NCBI GenBank assembly: GCA_029465975.1
Contig: CM055730.1
Coordinates: 9,298,300-9,362,299 of the forward strand
From: Dallia pectoralis
Taxonomy: Eukaryota; Chordata; Actinopteri; Esociformes; Umbridae
DNA: 64,000 bases
Direction: 5' to 3'
Positions 1 through 33,362 of this stretch are shown here, piece after piece. Every line of letters starts with the position of its first letter. The first letter of the stretch is position 1. The translations under genes were made by a program, and so were the position numbers. The notes below the pieces were generated by a model. It made no database searches. It was not told where the DNA came from and saw only the letters and a list, made by a program, of their open reading frames with translations.

Positions 1-659
1 GTGAAAGCAATATTACACATTGTGAGTCCTGAAATTGTGAAGTCGTGCTCTGCCCTTCCTAGTTGTAAATAGTAAACAATTGTAAAGTAATATATGCTAA
101 TCATTTTCCAGCCCTGTAAATGTTTTGTTTTCTATGTTATAAATAGATGGATGATCTACACGGCAGAGACATGAGAATATATGAACATACCAATGTTTCT
201 CTATAATACGGTATCAACTACAATCCACCCATATGAATTATTGAAGAAAACCTCTTAACTCTGCATCTATGATTTGGGATTTTAACAGTAGTAACATTTT
301 AGAAGGTTCACTAAAGATACTATGATGAATTATCAAATATGAATGTAAATCAATGTACTGTGGTACCCTAGTAATATTAATATCCCGAAGATTTCAGGTG
401 AATATATTACACAATAGAATTATTTCACTAGAATTAAATGATTCAAATATATATTTTATTATTCCTGCCATTTTTTACACCTATCTCTCCCAAGGTGTGT
501 TCTTCAGGACAGATATATGACAGAAATGTCTACATGGGTGGTTTAATGTGCACAAACACACTCAAACCAAACAAACATCATTATTCCATCTAATAAATCA
601 CTAACAGCTGCCGTTGCCATGGAAGCTCCAATGGTTGAAACCCCATGGTCCTCTCTCTC

Positions 660-1168
660 CAATGATTGAAACCCCATGGTCATCTCTCAACTAATTATTG
701 AAACCCCATGGTCATCTCTCAACTAATGATTGAAACCCCATGGTCATCTCTCAACTAATTATTGAAACCCCATGGTCATCTCTCAACTAATGATTGAAAC
801 CCCATGGTCATCTCTCAACTAATTATTGAAACCCCATGGTCATCTCTCAACTAATGATTGAAACCCCATGGTCATCTCTCAACTAATGATTGAAACCCCA
901 TGGTCATCTCTCAACTAATTATTGAAACCCCATGGTCATCTCTCAACTAATGATTGAAACCCCATGGTCATCTCTCAACTAATGATTGAAACCCCATGGT
1001 CATCTCTCAACTAATTATTGAAACCCCATGGTCATCTCTCAACTAATGATTGAAACCCCATGGTCATCTCTCAACTAATGATTGAAACCCCATGGTCATC
1101 TCTCAACTAATTATTGAAACCCCATGGTCATCTCTCAACTAATGATTGAAACCCCATGGTCATCTCTC
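660..1168. repeat. 32-bp minisatellite, 16 copies, in hpse2 intron 3
   Basis: The unit is AACTAATGATTGAAACCCCA followed by TGGTCATCTCTC. Units come in two forms, ATGATTG and ATTATTG. Read left to right (G or T) the order is GTGTGTGGTGGTGGTG, so a two-unit period gives way to a three-unit (96-bp) higher-order period. A diverged founder-like copy with TCCTCTCTCC lies just before it. Confidence 0.9.
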
Positions 1169-2077
1169 CTGAACTCTTTCCACTGGTCTCATGTCTTATC
1201 TCAGTTTCAGTTAGTCTGTAAGTGAGTTCCTGTGTGTTTTGGGGTCAGGCTATGTTTTCATAGACACTTGTTACCATTGAATTCAACAGGAAAATATAAC
1301 TGGTAATTACAAAACATAAACCAATCAATTACTTCAGTGAATGTTTTGAAATAACCATTATTACATGTCAGTTGGTACCACAACTAGAATTGTATGTACC
1401 ACAAAATATTAAACAAGAAGGTATCCATTTCACATGTTTCTTAACTCTTTTTGTGTTGGTAGTACAACCCTTAAAAAAGTAAATAATTTCAATGTCTCTG
1501 CAATCTGTTTTCAGTATGTTTTCCATGAATGGTGCTGTTTGTAACAACAACATAGATATATCAGTACCAGTATCATTTGATTTGGTCTTAACCATTTCAA
1601 AGTGTTATATAAGATGCTTTAAGACATGTCTATATTGCAATGCTATTAAAGGCAAGTTATGACAAAGCATGTCAACATTTACAAAGAAAAAAGAGAAGAG
1701 AAGAGAAATCAATTACAAGTAAATTAAGCTACATGTAACCACGGACAAACTACACTTTCAATTGCATGTAATTGCAAATAATGTATAATGAATACCATGC
1801 AAAATATAAATTTAACTGACTGTATAAAGCCATCCTCGCAAACACACAGAGCAGCTGCCCCTTCAGCCTGCTTTAGTTGGCAACATAATCTGCCCAGCTC
1901 TCGCCAGTACTCAACATCTGTTCAGGGGGAGATACACGTCTATAGGGCAAGTCATTGTGAAAGGCTATGGATGGAGAGAAAACGCAAAAGACTAGTGTTG
2001 GCGAAGTGTAAATAAGTTAGACTTGGGTGGTTAGGGTGTAATATTTGTGCTCAGGAGACGCGCGTGTTATCTCCTAC

Positions 2078-5000
2078 CTGTTATCGTGATGTTGCTGTAG
2101 ATGTTGGAGAGCTGCTCCTTCAGAAGGACTGGTTGCATTTGGGCGGCCTTCTCTCGCTGCAGCTCCAGCATGATGCCAGGATGGTTGGCCAGCTTACAGC
2201 CTCCCTGCTTGTCCAGGGCGAAGTCACTACGCACTATATCTGAGGGTGGACACACACGGATCAATAACCTATCTGAGGGTGGACACACACGGATCAATAA
2301 CTTGGACACACGGATCAATAACGGGACGCTCCAGTGGCCTTATGCATCGCTTTTTGACAACATAGATTTGTTCGCGTCATGATAATAAAGCTTGTATTTC
2401 AATTTGAACGCTAGACTGCAAAAAAAATAGTACCAGGCCTCCTAGACATTGACATAGTGTAGAAGACTGTGAATACATCGAAGCTATACGTTTAAACAAA
2501 TGAGATTGAGTAGAAGAAAACTCTAATAAATAAAATAATAAAGAAAATGCATCGTTGAACTGACCATCTTCATAGTTTTTTAGGAAGTTGTCCGGGCCGG
2601 GACCTCTGAACTTTGCCAGGTTCTTCAGGTTGTGGAATTGTAGAAAGTCAGTTCTCTTTCCTCCGAATCTCAGATAGGCGGGGGACAGTCCTCTGGCCAG
2701 GGTCACCAAACGCTTAGAACTACACAAGTAAATAAGACATATTAATAATACCGCGTATAAGGCTGTTAATGCAAAGAAACGACATAACAAATAAAAGTAC
2801 TTATTTCAGAATGTTTTAGTAATTTATTTCAGTTTTTGTATATACCCAAACGGTACAATTCCAAAAGCCTAGGTCTAATTGTGAGTTATTTCAAAAATAT
2901 TTCAATTAGTTGCAATAGTGCATACTGAACATAGGCTACGCAATGCTAAATAATTATCATAAAAATACCGGAACTGAACGTAGTAAAACAATCACATTTG
3001 TTTCCAAGTGCGATATTTGCTTGATAAAGTGTAGGCGTGCAGACAGTTTACACGAAGACGCTTTAAAGACTTTTAAATGTGAACGGACAAGTGATGACCG
3101 TGCGACCGTGCATATAGAACAAAAAAGCAAGTCATGAGTCGAGCCCTACTTGTATTTGTATGATATTAACATGGTGGTAATACACGACCGTATCATTTCT
3201 TTATTATAACATGACGTTTATGACCCACTCAGAAGGCTGATAATCACTTACATAAATGATATTCTTTACAGCTCTGAGCTATATAAAAATCAGCATTAAA
3301 GACTCAATGGCTGTGTTACCGGATATAGGCGATGAATAAACACTAAACTTTATGAACTGCCATTTCTCCTTTGCTCTAAGCTGACATTATGCCATCGAAA
3401 TGAACACCATTCAGACACTATTTACTATCTCAGAAATCTGCCAGAAAGAAAAATGAGCATACTATTAAAAAAAGGTTTTTTTTTCTTCTTTATTGACAAA
3501 CATTATGTTTTTGTATTAGTTATATGTATGCTCTATAGGTCACATTATTTCAGCATTTGTATGAATGGAAAAATTAGTGCGGTAGAGCAGTAGCTAATAA
3601 TCCTTTAAGGTATTCGCATGTACTTCACTGTGTTTGCAGGTGGACACATAACATTTTCTGATTTTTATCGGATTCATGCGGACTGAATACATTTCTACAG
3701 CGTAGTATTAAACGAGTGAAATCACATAGGCCTATAGGCCTTTTATCTGAAATCCACCTGTTGACGAAAAAATCAAGAAATGCTAATATGGCCAGAGTTT
3801 GAACAATCTACGTTATCAGACCTCATGATTCGCTGTCTACATACAATCTACTGTAAATTGAAAGAAAATATAGGGACTACATTTTTTTTTTCATTAAATG
3901 ATGAGTGGATAGCCTACAGAAGATAGTACAATGTTTTACCCCAACTCAAGCAAAAACCTAGTGCTAAACATTCATATGATTTTTATGGTTTATGTAGCCT
4001 AAATAATATTAGTATATAGCAGTAGTACTCTATTAGTGGTAGTATATTGTGTAGTAGTAGTTGTAGTGCTATCAGTATTATAATAATTGACATTGTTATA
4101 ATTATTATCACATAGTTGTAACAAAAGGTATAGGCCTATACACGCTGAAATTTTACGTCATACAAATTAATCACACGGTTGTCCGTTTCGATTATTATTC
4201 GTTTTTTTTTTAAATCAAGACCTTCCAAAGACTGATAAAGGCGAATCATTACAAAACAACAATTAATACTAACCTGATTGCATTTTAACTTATATATTTA
4301 GGTTAAAACGCAATGACCTCTTTCCTCACAGATCATAACACAGGACGTTTCATTGGAAATAAGAAACCTCTGTTTACAAAAAGAGTCTTCTGGTAGCTCC
4401 ATTGCCGGCATTTAGGCCTACCATAGAAACTATTTACAACATACCCAACCGTGAACATGTAAACTCAACCATAACTCCCCTAACCTTAACGCCTCCAGTG
4501 AACATTTGGACCGCACACAAACCGCTATTCTACACATATGTTTTATTATGTTTACAACATGCATAACATGTGTGTTTACGGGTTGCATGAACGCAACAGA
4601 AGAATGACGCAGCCAGGTGACAAAAGCAGAGTCAACTTAAATGATAAAATATTACAGACCATTATACAAGATGGACACATATATTTTGTATATTAGTTAG
4701 CCTTATATACAACCCAATCCGTGCAGGCTATACTCATATCGAATGTCAGCATGCCAAATGCCAGAACAAAACAACATTAATCAAATGAGAATATGCAACT
4801 AAATTTAACTATGTTCAAATGAATGCTCAATAACAGCGTATCTCATTCAGACATCAGAATAACGAAATCAAGCAAAGCAGGGTGTGGACAGGGAAATCTA
4901 CCTCAGAAAGTCCAGCCACCCGTCCTTTATAATCGACGGATCCAGCTGTAAAGAGAGGAAGTTGTCGTTCAAAACTTTGACTGGACTGCGTGCGTTGACG

Positions 5001-5173
5001 TCCAATAGAATCAGCGTTCTCTCCATGAACCCTGTTCGCCTTCCTGCGCCGCCGGGTGAAGGTCTCCCGTAGGTGGAAGAAGAGGAGATCTCCAGCTGCA
5101 CCATCAGAGCAACCGATGCCAGCCACAGTGAATAGCTTGGAAAGAGGCATGCCTTCGATGTCGGCATCTTCAT
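2078..5173 (-). CDS. hpse2: heparanase-2 (inactive heparanase homologue), first three coding exons, gene continues beyond the left edge
   Basis: Coding exons on the minus strand are 5173-4902, 2719-2565 and 2239-2078. All have GT/AG borders and phases that join (2, 1, 1). Exon 1 encodes a hydrophobic signal-peptide-like start, then RTLILLDV and NENFLSLQLDP-like sequence (here LNDNFLSLQLDPSIIKDGW). Exon 2 begins SSKRLVTLARGLSPAYLRFG and contains KRTDFLQF. Exon 3 gives DIVRSDFALDKQGGCKLA and LELQREKAAQM. These match my recollection of vertebrate HPSE2 better than HPSE. HPSE2 is a secreted protein that binds heparan sulfate and antagonises heparanase rather than cleaving it; the residues that decide catalysis lie in later exons outside the window. 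I start at the MKMPTS methionine (5173). An upstream in-frame ATG at 5197 would add eight residues, and one at 5167 would remove two. The gene is divergent from cnnm1. Its third intron begins at 2077 and fills the left end of the window. Confidence 0.93.
2240..2304 (-). repeat. short tandem duplication containing the hpse2 exon 3 splice acceptor
   Basis: On the plus strand the block TATCTGAGGGTGGACACACA plus CGGATCAATAAC occurs twice (from 2237 and from 2270), followed by a shorter third copy. On the hpse2 strand the first copy supplies the real acceptor (CCACCCTCAG, exon from 2239). The second supplies an identical acceptor 33 bp further upstream. Using it would add 11 in-frame codons without a stop. 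Confidence 0.75.
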
Positions 5174-5204
5174 GGCTTGGTACCACGGATGAAACAATGC
5201 AATA

Positions 5205-5460
5205 CCTGCTCTGATGTTCGAGGGAAAGTGAGAGGGGCTTTAGAGAGATACCTTCTAGTCAAAATTCTCTACCCCTGTTGCTTTGAGCGAAGAGATATAA
5301 TTTGTTCTGTCTGCCCGTCTCCTCCTGCGCCCCTCCCCGCCCCTTCGTGTGTTTTTTGGGAGCTTGAGAGGGGAGCGCACGCCCCGGGCCAACCTCCCCG
5401 TTAGAGAGGGCCATGAGCCGGGGGGAGGAGAGAAGGCAGTACCGCCCTCTCTAGCACAGA
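5205..5460 (-). promoter_or_regulatory. GC-rich region upstream of hpse2, probable promoter
   Basis: Immediately upstream of the hpse2 start codon the AT-rich background changes to C/G-rich sequence. It includes a CCCCGCCCC Sp1/KLF-type box at 5335-5343 and several pyrimidine runs. No TATA box is evident. Position and composition suggest the core promoter and 5' UTR of hpse2; the transcription start itself cannot be read from sequence. Confidence 0.45.
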
Positions 5461-8400
5461 GTAGCTTTTCTGTGAGGACTCGTACTAATACTTAACCCCT
5501 CAGGGCGTAGGACTGAAAACAGTGATCAAGTCGATCGAGCTATAGTCAAAATGTGCCTTGGCAAGAGAAGTTTTTCAAATGCATTTTTCCAACGACTGTG
5601 CATTTTAAAATGTCATGCTATATTTTTACATTCAAATTTAAAAAGGGGATCAGAGTTGTAATATAGCTTCATTAAAGTTAGTGGTCAACAAAACAGAAAA
5701 ATGATTAGCCTGAAATTGGGTTTTATGCCACAAATATATATCTATATAATTTAAAAATAGCGAAGTTAAGCAAATGTATATCAGAAGTGTTCACATTAAA
5801 TAAATATTAAATGCAAATATTATATGATTAAATGATAATATTAATATTATTGTACAAGCATATTTTAAATTTCAATGCGTTTCCCATTGAATGACTTCGG
5901 GTTAGGCTATAGGTTTCTGAAGAATATCAACAGAAAATAATGTAGTAAGTGAAATACGTTTATCAGAGTATAAAATGAGCTATCAGAACGAACTGGAAAA
6001 GGCAAGACTTATTTACTTGCTATGAACGTGTAAATACTTTCTTATTGCGAATGCAAACACTACGTAGGCCTATATGTTCTGGCTATAAGGTAAACAAATG
6101 TTCTATATTTCCAGAAGTAGTACTTTGAGACGAGTCACACATGTCTTGGAAATTGGAAAATATTTTCTAATTCATCACAGAAATAACAATTGCAGGATAT
6201 TCCTAAAAGCCCCCCAATTCTTTTTTTTTAACTTCCCTCTCCTAATTTTCTTTTGAAAATCACCTTCAAAATGTCGAAATGGTTTCCGTGGACTAATATA
6301 GGCTATAGTTAAACAAATACCAATTTCGTTCTTTCAATCAATAGACCCGAAAAGCATCTACGGTCCGTGAACGAGAAAATTATGAAAAACCTAAAAACCT
6401 ATGAACCTATAGAAGATAATACAATTGGTAGGCTATAAGAATAGCCACTTTATATATTTTAAATAAATATAAACGTAACACCGTTACACTATTGCGGGTT
6501 GTCAGCTCCATTAAGCCCGACATGCAGGCATATAATCGTGTAATTATTATCAGTATCATAACTAGACTGTTGGCCATACTGTATTCAAGTAGGCCTATAT
6601 ATGTTTCGTTAACAGAAGAACAGCTGCGATCACTTATATTTTCTCATAGTTGGATCTGTGTTCAGTTCTACAGGTCGACCCGTGACTTAATAAAGCTATA
6701 TGCAATAGATATGAAGAAGAACCGTTGGGGAACACATCCCATCTCATTCAGCCTTGCTGCACTCCCAAAAACATATTCACCGCTCATTTGGAACCCGATA
6801 GCGTGTATTTAACAAGCACATAAAAACATAAAATGTCTCTCCAGATGTTATTTCATCATTAGGGGCCTATTGTGTATAAGCTGCGTATAGTCCCATCCGC
6901 AATGAGAGAAAGGCAACACACAATACATTACTTAATGTGTTTGATACCTTACTGAGGATTTGATAGTGGTTTATAAACCAGCAAGTTATTGTGTTGCGTA
7001 AGAACAGACAAGCCCCCCCCCCCGTGGTCTTGAGGCAGAACATTCTGTCCACATATTCCAACTATGCACCCCAAACAGCGGGGAGCAAACATCTGCCCGT
7101 TTTTCACACTATCCAACCGTCTCTACCTCTCAAAACTTCCCTCTCCGTCTCTATTTCTCACGTCACTAGAAGAATTCCTAGACCATTTGTTAGTACATTT
7201 GCTCTGGTAACATACATGTTTTGCTTATAGGCCTAATGTGGACGTATTTTGGGTTGTTCTGATCTGATTTAAGTTGACAACTACATTTAGCCGAACGTGT
7301 TTAAGAGGTAGGGGATAGGTTAAGAGTGATTTTCATCATCGATTTATTCATTCAAATTATGTTATTACATTCTTATAACCGTGTGTGTGTGTGTATATAT
7401 ATATACTTACAAATTATGGAGATATACAAACGGATGAGGTGAAGGCATTAACGATTTTCTGATAATCAAATATGAGAAAAGCCACACTCTTAAGATTTCC
7501 AAAAATTCCAACTAAATGAAATATAACACGTATGTTTGGTTGGCATACGGGACGATTGCACAGTCACGTGAAAGTTAAATAACATCGCAAAACAAGTTAC
7601 ATCCAACAATTGGATTGACAATGGATTGAAAGCAAATATGTTAGCAAAGTTGTACAGTTGAATAACACTGCAGTTTTATATTAATTACATTTGGTAAAAT
7701 ACTCAAACATCTAAACATCTAATTAGTTTCCAATTGGAAAATAATACAGGGCAGGCTAGTTAGCAAACAAGCTTTAAGAAATTCGGGAAGTTAAAGTCGA
7801 ATGCTTTTCATATTTCGTCTATTTTAAAACATAATTTAACCATGTATTGACAGTGGAATAGCAATTTAACAGATCGAATCTTATCAAACGTGATCGAAAA
7901 TGTGTTTAACATTTACTCCTTCTGAGTAACTACTATGATGAGACTGACTCAAACGTTAAATACTAACAAACGCAACGTTTTTCGACTACATTTGTCTAAA
8001 ATAAGTAGTTATTTTTTTTTACATATTTTTTTTACATATTTACCCTGATATAAACAATTAAAAATAATCATTAAAAACAGCAAACTATTATGTAGAGTAG
8101 GCTTATAAAGTATAGCTTAATAAAAACGACAACAGTAGTCTAATAAGCAAATTAGTTAATATATTATTAACGAATAATAGTAATTTAGATGTGAAATGTG
8201 AAAGGCCTACCTACGTCCTTTACTCCCAGAGCTAAACAAGAGCTTTTCAATATGTGTTTGTACCGCTGTAGCCTATACACTGCAACAGGGCGATGGAAAG
8301 GCTATTGCCTGTATAGCATAATATTTAAAGATATGCTTACATCTGGATTAAATAGAACCCTATGTCGCTATCTCAAATCTAATTCCGTCCAGATTTGTAT

Positions 8401-9811
8401 TTACACATTTTTTTTGGTATTTTTGCATCTTCCCCGACCTTTAATGATAATCACATTTCTCGCTCTTTATCAAAAGGTACATCTTCCTTTCAACGTTTGC
8501 CCCTGGCTACAAAACGATACAGATCCCCATAACTCAATTTAACAGAGCCATAGGGGAGCCTTTTGGTAGAAACGTGGACATTGTGAAAATCCAACCGATC
8601 GACATGGAGAAAATCTAAAACCATTCTTTATGAGTGAGGAAATACCAACGACCACATGCAAACATAATAAACAATTAAACTGCATTTTACAGATCAATAA
8701 GACACCATTGAATCGCATAGGTCTACACATATAAACGAGTTACTTTCAGATGTGTGGGTACATTTCCTACCTCCATTAGGCCTGTGCTTTCAGAATAAAA
8801 TATATTTTGAAAACATGATCTTGGCAGGCATGGAAAGGTGATTTTGGTAGCATTGCTGTCCAGAGAGAAAATCGAGATTCAGAATGACTGAAACGTGGAG
8901 GGAGCAATTCACAAGGAAGGGTCAGGCATTTCTTAGACAGAGTTCACAGTCGCGCCTGAATATGATCCAGGCAGTGTAGAAGCTCATGGTTTATGAAATT
9001 AGAGGGATACATCCCAGAGGAATATACACTACCACTATATACATTATTATACATCCGTATAGCACGTTTAAATTAGGTAGGCAAAACAAGTGATTGGCAG
9101 TATTGGCAAACCGTCTCTGACCTTATTTCTACCCGTTCTTCTTTCATGGCCTGAATGATAAAGAAGTAGTCTAGTTTTTGTTCATTTCGCCAGATCTAGA
9201 AAAACAAAGTGTGGCCAATTCAACAGAATATATATCACTTAAAGTACAATTTTTCTCCATTTAGTACGCTAACAGTTACGACTCCGAATGTAGAGGCATT
9301 ATATTGTTTGTAAATGTGATTGATAATTGAACATACATTGTTTATCGACACGTGTAGTCTGACCTAAATCATTTTATGGCTGACCCAGAACATTTGCACC
9401 TAACCTTTTTTATTTTCTAATGTAATCGTGCTGTTGTCATTGTACTAATTCATTCACTTTTCTTACTATACAATATTCTCTCGAGACTCGAGTTCAGTTT
9501 AAAAGTCTCTCTGGTAAGACAGGATTCAACAGATACTGGTCAAGTGAGAATGGGAGGTCGACACTGCCACCTGCTGGTTATGGTTCAGTATAACATACTT
9601 TCTAGAAAAATCGACTGCATTTGATGACGAAAATGACGGCGATGACAAGTACGACTACGACTATTTAATCTCGGATGATCATTTATCTAGTAACGATAAT
9701 GATGAGAATTATTATGATTAGCACGACTCTGATGCTGATTGTCATAGAGAAAAAAAGAGAGAGAAAGTGATGCATTGGTTTTTGATTAAATGAGCACCCA
9801 CTCGCGGACAG

Positions 9812-9876
<65 letters not shown>

Positions 9877-10100
9877 TATTAGGGTCTACCGGTGCACTAT
9901 TTATATTTTCCATTATGGGATCTCTACGGGGAGCGACAGACCTGCCAAATTGGCTCATTACGGGGCATTTCCTGCCATCTATTTTTAGACGGTAGTGGCA
10001 AGCAAAACTACGTTACGTCATCGTGCTGCATGAGATGTTTGGAGGCGCACCAATTCCCCCCTCCGTGCGTGGTCGTCCAGCTGTTATGCCGAATCCAGCG
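5461..10100. other. divergent intergenic region between hpse2 and cnnm1
   Basis: This is AT-rich sequence with no coding region I can support; open frames are short and resemble no family. It contains homopolymer runs, a short GT/TA tract near 7381-7404, and several copies of the palindromic core AGGCCTA. It lies between two divergent starts, so it probably holds upstream regulatory DNA for both genes, but I see no specific motif cluster. Confidence 0.5.
9813..9872. repeat. (CA)n microsatellite
   Basis: An uninterrupted CA run of about 28 units lies upstream of cnnm1. Confidence 0.95.
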
Positions 10101-10106
10101 TATAAA
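10101..10106 (+). promoter_or_regulatory. possible TATA box of cnnm1
   Basis: TATAAA lies 57 bp upstream of the chosen cnnm1 ATG in moderately GC-rich sequence. If used, transcription would start near 10130 and leave a short 5' leader. An ATG at 10118 would then lie upstream of the start site, which favours the 10163 ATG. The match could be chance. Confidence 0.35.
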
Positions 10107-10162
10107 CCCGTCACCATGTGACCCAGCCCGCGCATATGTCCCTCTGCGGTTCATTTAGCACC

Positions 10163-29906
<19,744 letters not shown>

Positions 29907-30539
29907 AAACTCAGGACCAACTTCTCTTCTAAGTGTCCACTTCTTAGATCCAAACCATACCATGGGTAACCTCTGCTTGGAAACAATATGACTTGACTTT
30001 ATTCATGGTTTCCACTGTGTATATCCAACAAGCTAGCTTTCATCCAGCACTGCTACTCTACTAAAAGAGTTAGATAAAGAAGAACAAACTAAATGAAAAC
30101 ATGACAGGGATACAGAACGTTGTAGTTTCCCAATTTGCCATCTCTTAAACATGTTTTTGATCAATCAAGAAGAAAACTATGTGTTCTACTCTCAGACACA
30201 TTCTTATAGTCAAGCGATTTCTACACAGGAAACTGTCCTTTTTACAGAATACTTCTATACGGTTATTCAAGGAGTCAAAGGGGTTGTGTCATATATTAAT
30301 GCCATCCACACTGCCAGTGTTTTTACCACACACTGGCTAATAGGAAGATACAGCCAGAACAAGCACAATGTGAAAAAGCCATGTAACAACTAATTAAACT
30401 GAGGTGCAACAAACCTGACAACTTACAGAAGGGTTATGCAATAAGAAAACATATGGCACTAGCTGTTACCCAGCTGTGAACAGGTATTTAAATAGGATTA
30501 AATATGATTCAACCATTATTGGTTATAAAATGTTATCAG

Positions 30540-31065
30540 TTGTTTTATATTATAGTGATTATTTGGTTTTGCCTGTATAGAATCAGTTGCTTTATATTAT
30601 AGTGATTATTTGGTTTTGCCTGTATAGAATCAGTTGCTTTATATTATAGTGATTATTTGGTTTTGCCTGTATAGAATCAGTTGTTTTATATTATAGTGAT
30701 TATTTGGTTTTCCCTGTATAGAATCAGTTGCTTTATATTATAGTGATTATTTGGTTTTGCCTGTATAGAATCAGTTGCTTTATATTATAGTGATTATTTG
30801 GTTTTGCCTGTATAGAATCAGTTGCTTTATATTATAGTGATTATTTGGTTTTGCCTGTATAGAATCAGTTGCTTTATATTATAGTGATTATTTGGTTTTG
30901 CCTGTATAGAATCAGTTGCTTTATATTATAGTGATTATTTGGTTTTGCCTGTATAGAATCAGTTGTTTTATATTATAGTGATTATTTGGTTTTGCCTGTA
31001 TAGAATCAGTTGTTTTATATTATAGTGATTATTTGGTTTTGCCTGTATAGAATAGGTTGCTTTAT
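30540..31065. repeat. 48-bp minisatellite, about 11 copies
   Basis: The unit is TTATATTATAGTGATTATTT plus GGTTTTGCCTGTATAGAATC plus AGTTGCTT. Copies differ only by GTT/GCT and CCC/GCC substitutions, so the array is recent or homogenised. Confidence 0.93.
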
Positions 31066-31359
31066 CATTGTGTTTTTGTATGCTAGAAAGAAAAAATAAT
31101 TGCCTGCTGTTTCGTAAGGTTCTCGTCATAAACGTGCCATATTTACCTGCATGGTTTAAACTATAGCATGAGCCATTCTCTGTGTCATTTTCTTATCCCG
31201 ATGACAAAGCGGTCATCGTAACTATGATATTGAATATAGTACATTTGTAGCAGCCTATCTGTGTACAGCCATATGGTGAAGTGTGCATGCCGTCATGGCA
31301 ACACCGATACACAAAGCAGATGCCGTCATGGCAACACAAAGCAGTGTTGGGACACTCTA

Positions 31360-33362
31360 ACCTTCATCAGTTCATACCCTCTGGTTGTCTGACCTTCATC
31401 AGTACATACCCTCTGGTTATCTGACCTTCATCAGTACATACCCTCTGGTTGTCTGACCTTCATCAGTACATACCCTCTGGTTGTCTAACCTTCATCAGTA
31501 CATACCCTCTGGTTATCTGATCTTCATCAGTACATACCCTCTGGTTATCTGACCTTCATCAGTACATACCCTCTGGTTATCTGACCTTCATCAGTACATA
31601 CCCTCTGGTTATCTGATATTCATCAGTACATACCCTCTGGTTATCTGATCTACATTAGTACATACCCTCTGGTTATCTGATCTTCATCAGTACATACCCT
31701 CTGGTTATCTGACCTTCATCAGTACATACCCTCTGGTTATCTAACCTTCATCAGTACATACCCTCTGGTTATCTGACCTTCATCAGTACATACCCTCTGG
31801 TTATCTGACCTTCATCAGTACATACCCTCTGGTTATCTGACCTTCATCAGTACATACCCTCTGGTTGTCTAACCTTTTTCAGTACATAGCCTCTGGTTAT
31901 CTGATCTTCATCAGTACATACCCTCTGGTTGTCTGATCTTCATCAGAACATACCCTCTGGTTATCTGACCTTCATCAGTACATACCCTCTGGTTATCTGA
32001 CATTCATCAGTACATACCCTCTCGTTATCTGACCTTCATCAGTACATACCCTCTGGTTGTCTGATCTTCATCAGTACATACCCTCTGGTTGTCTAACCTT
32101 CATCAGTACATACCCTCTGGTTATCTGACCTTCATCAGTACATACCCTCTGGTTATCTGACCTTCATCAGTACATACCCTCTGGTTGTCTAACCTTCATC
32201 AGTACATACCCTCTGGTTGTCTAACCTTCATCAGTACATACCCTCTGGTTATCTGACCTTCATCAGTACATACCCTCTGGTTATCTGACCTTCATCAGTA
32301 CATACCCTCTGGTTGTCTAACCTTCATCAGTACATACCCTCTGGTTGTCTAACCTTCATCAGTACATACCCTCTGGTTGTCTAACCTTCATCAGTACATA
32401 CCCTCTGGTTATCTGACCTTCATCAGTACATACCCTCTGGTTGTGTAACCTTCATCAGTACATACCCTCTGGTTGTCTAACCTTCATCAGTACATACCCT
32501 CTGGTTGTCTAACCTTCATCAGTACATACCCTCTGGTTATCTGACCTTCATCAGTACATACCCTCTGGTTGTCTGATCTTCATCAGTACATACCCTCTGG
32601 TTGTCTGATCTTCATCAGTACATAGCCTCTGGTTATCTGACCTTCATCAGTACATACCCTCTGGTTTTCTAACCTTTATCAGTACATACCCTCTGGTTAT
32701 CTGACCTTATCAGTACATACCCTCTGGTTGTGTAACCTTCATCAGTACATACCCTCTGGGTTATCTGGTTGTCTAACCTTCATCAGTACATACTGGTTAT
32801 ACCAGTACATCTGGTTGTCTAACCTTCATCAGTACATACCCTCTGGTTATCTGATCTTCATCAGTACATACCCTCTGGTTGTCTAACCTTCATCAGTACA
32901 TACCCTCTGGTTATCTGACCTTCATCAGTACATACCCTCTGGTTGTCTGACCTTCATCAGTACATACCCTCTGGTTGTCTAACCTTCATCAGTACATACC
33001 CTCTGGTTGTCTAACCTTCATCAGTACATATCCTCTGGTTATCTGACCTTCATCAGTACATACCCTCTGGTTATCTGATCTTCATCAGTACATACCCTCT
33101 GGTTATTTGATCTTCATCAGTACATACCCTCTGGTTATCTGACCTTCATCAGTACATACCCTCTGGTTGTCTGACCTCCATCAGTACATACCCTCTGGTT
33201 ATCTGATCTTCATCAGTACATACCCTCTGGTTATCTGACCTTCATCAGTACATACCCTCTGGTTATCTGACCTTCATCAGTACATACCCTCTGGTTGTCT
33301 GACCTTCATCAGTACATACCCTCTGGTTATCTGACCTTTATCAGTACATACCCTCTGGTTGT
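31360..33362. repeat. 32-bp minisatellite, about 62 copies (2 kb)
   Basis: The unit is CTTCATCAGTACATACCCTC plus TGGTTATCTGAC, with TGTCTAAC and TATCTGATC variants mixed through it. It is the longest array in the window. A disordered patch near 32760-32815 contains partial units. Confidence 0.95.

Noticed and set aside
660..1168. Regularly spaced repeats that could suggest a CRISPR-like array
   Set aside because: There are no unique spacers; units are head-to-tail copies in a vertebrate intron. The same holds for the other arrays.
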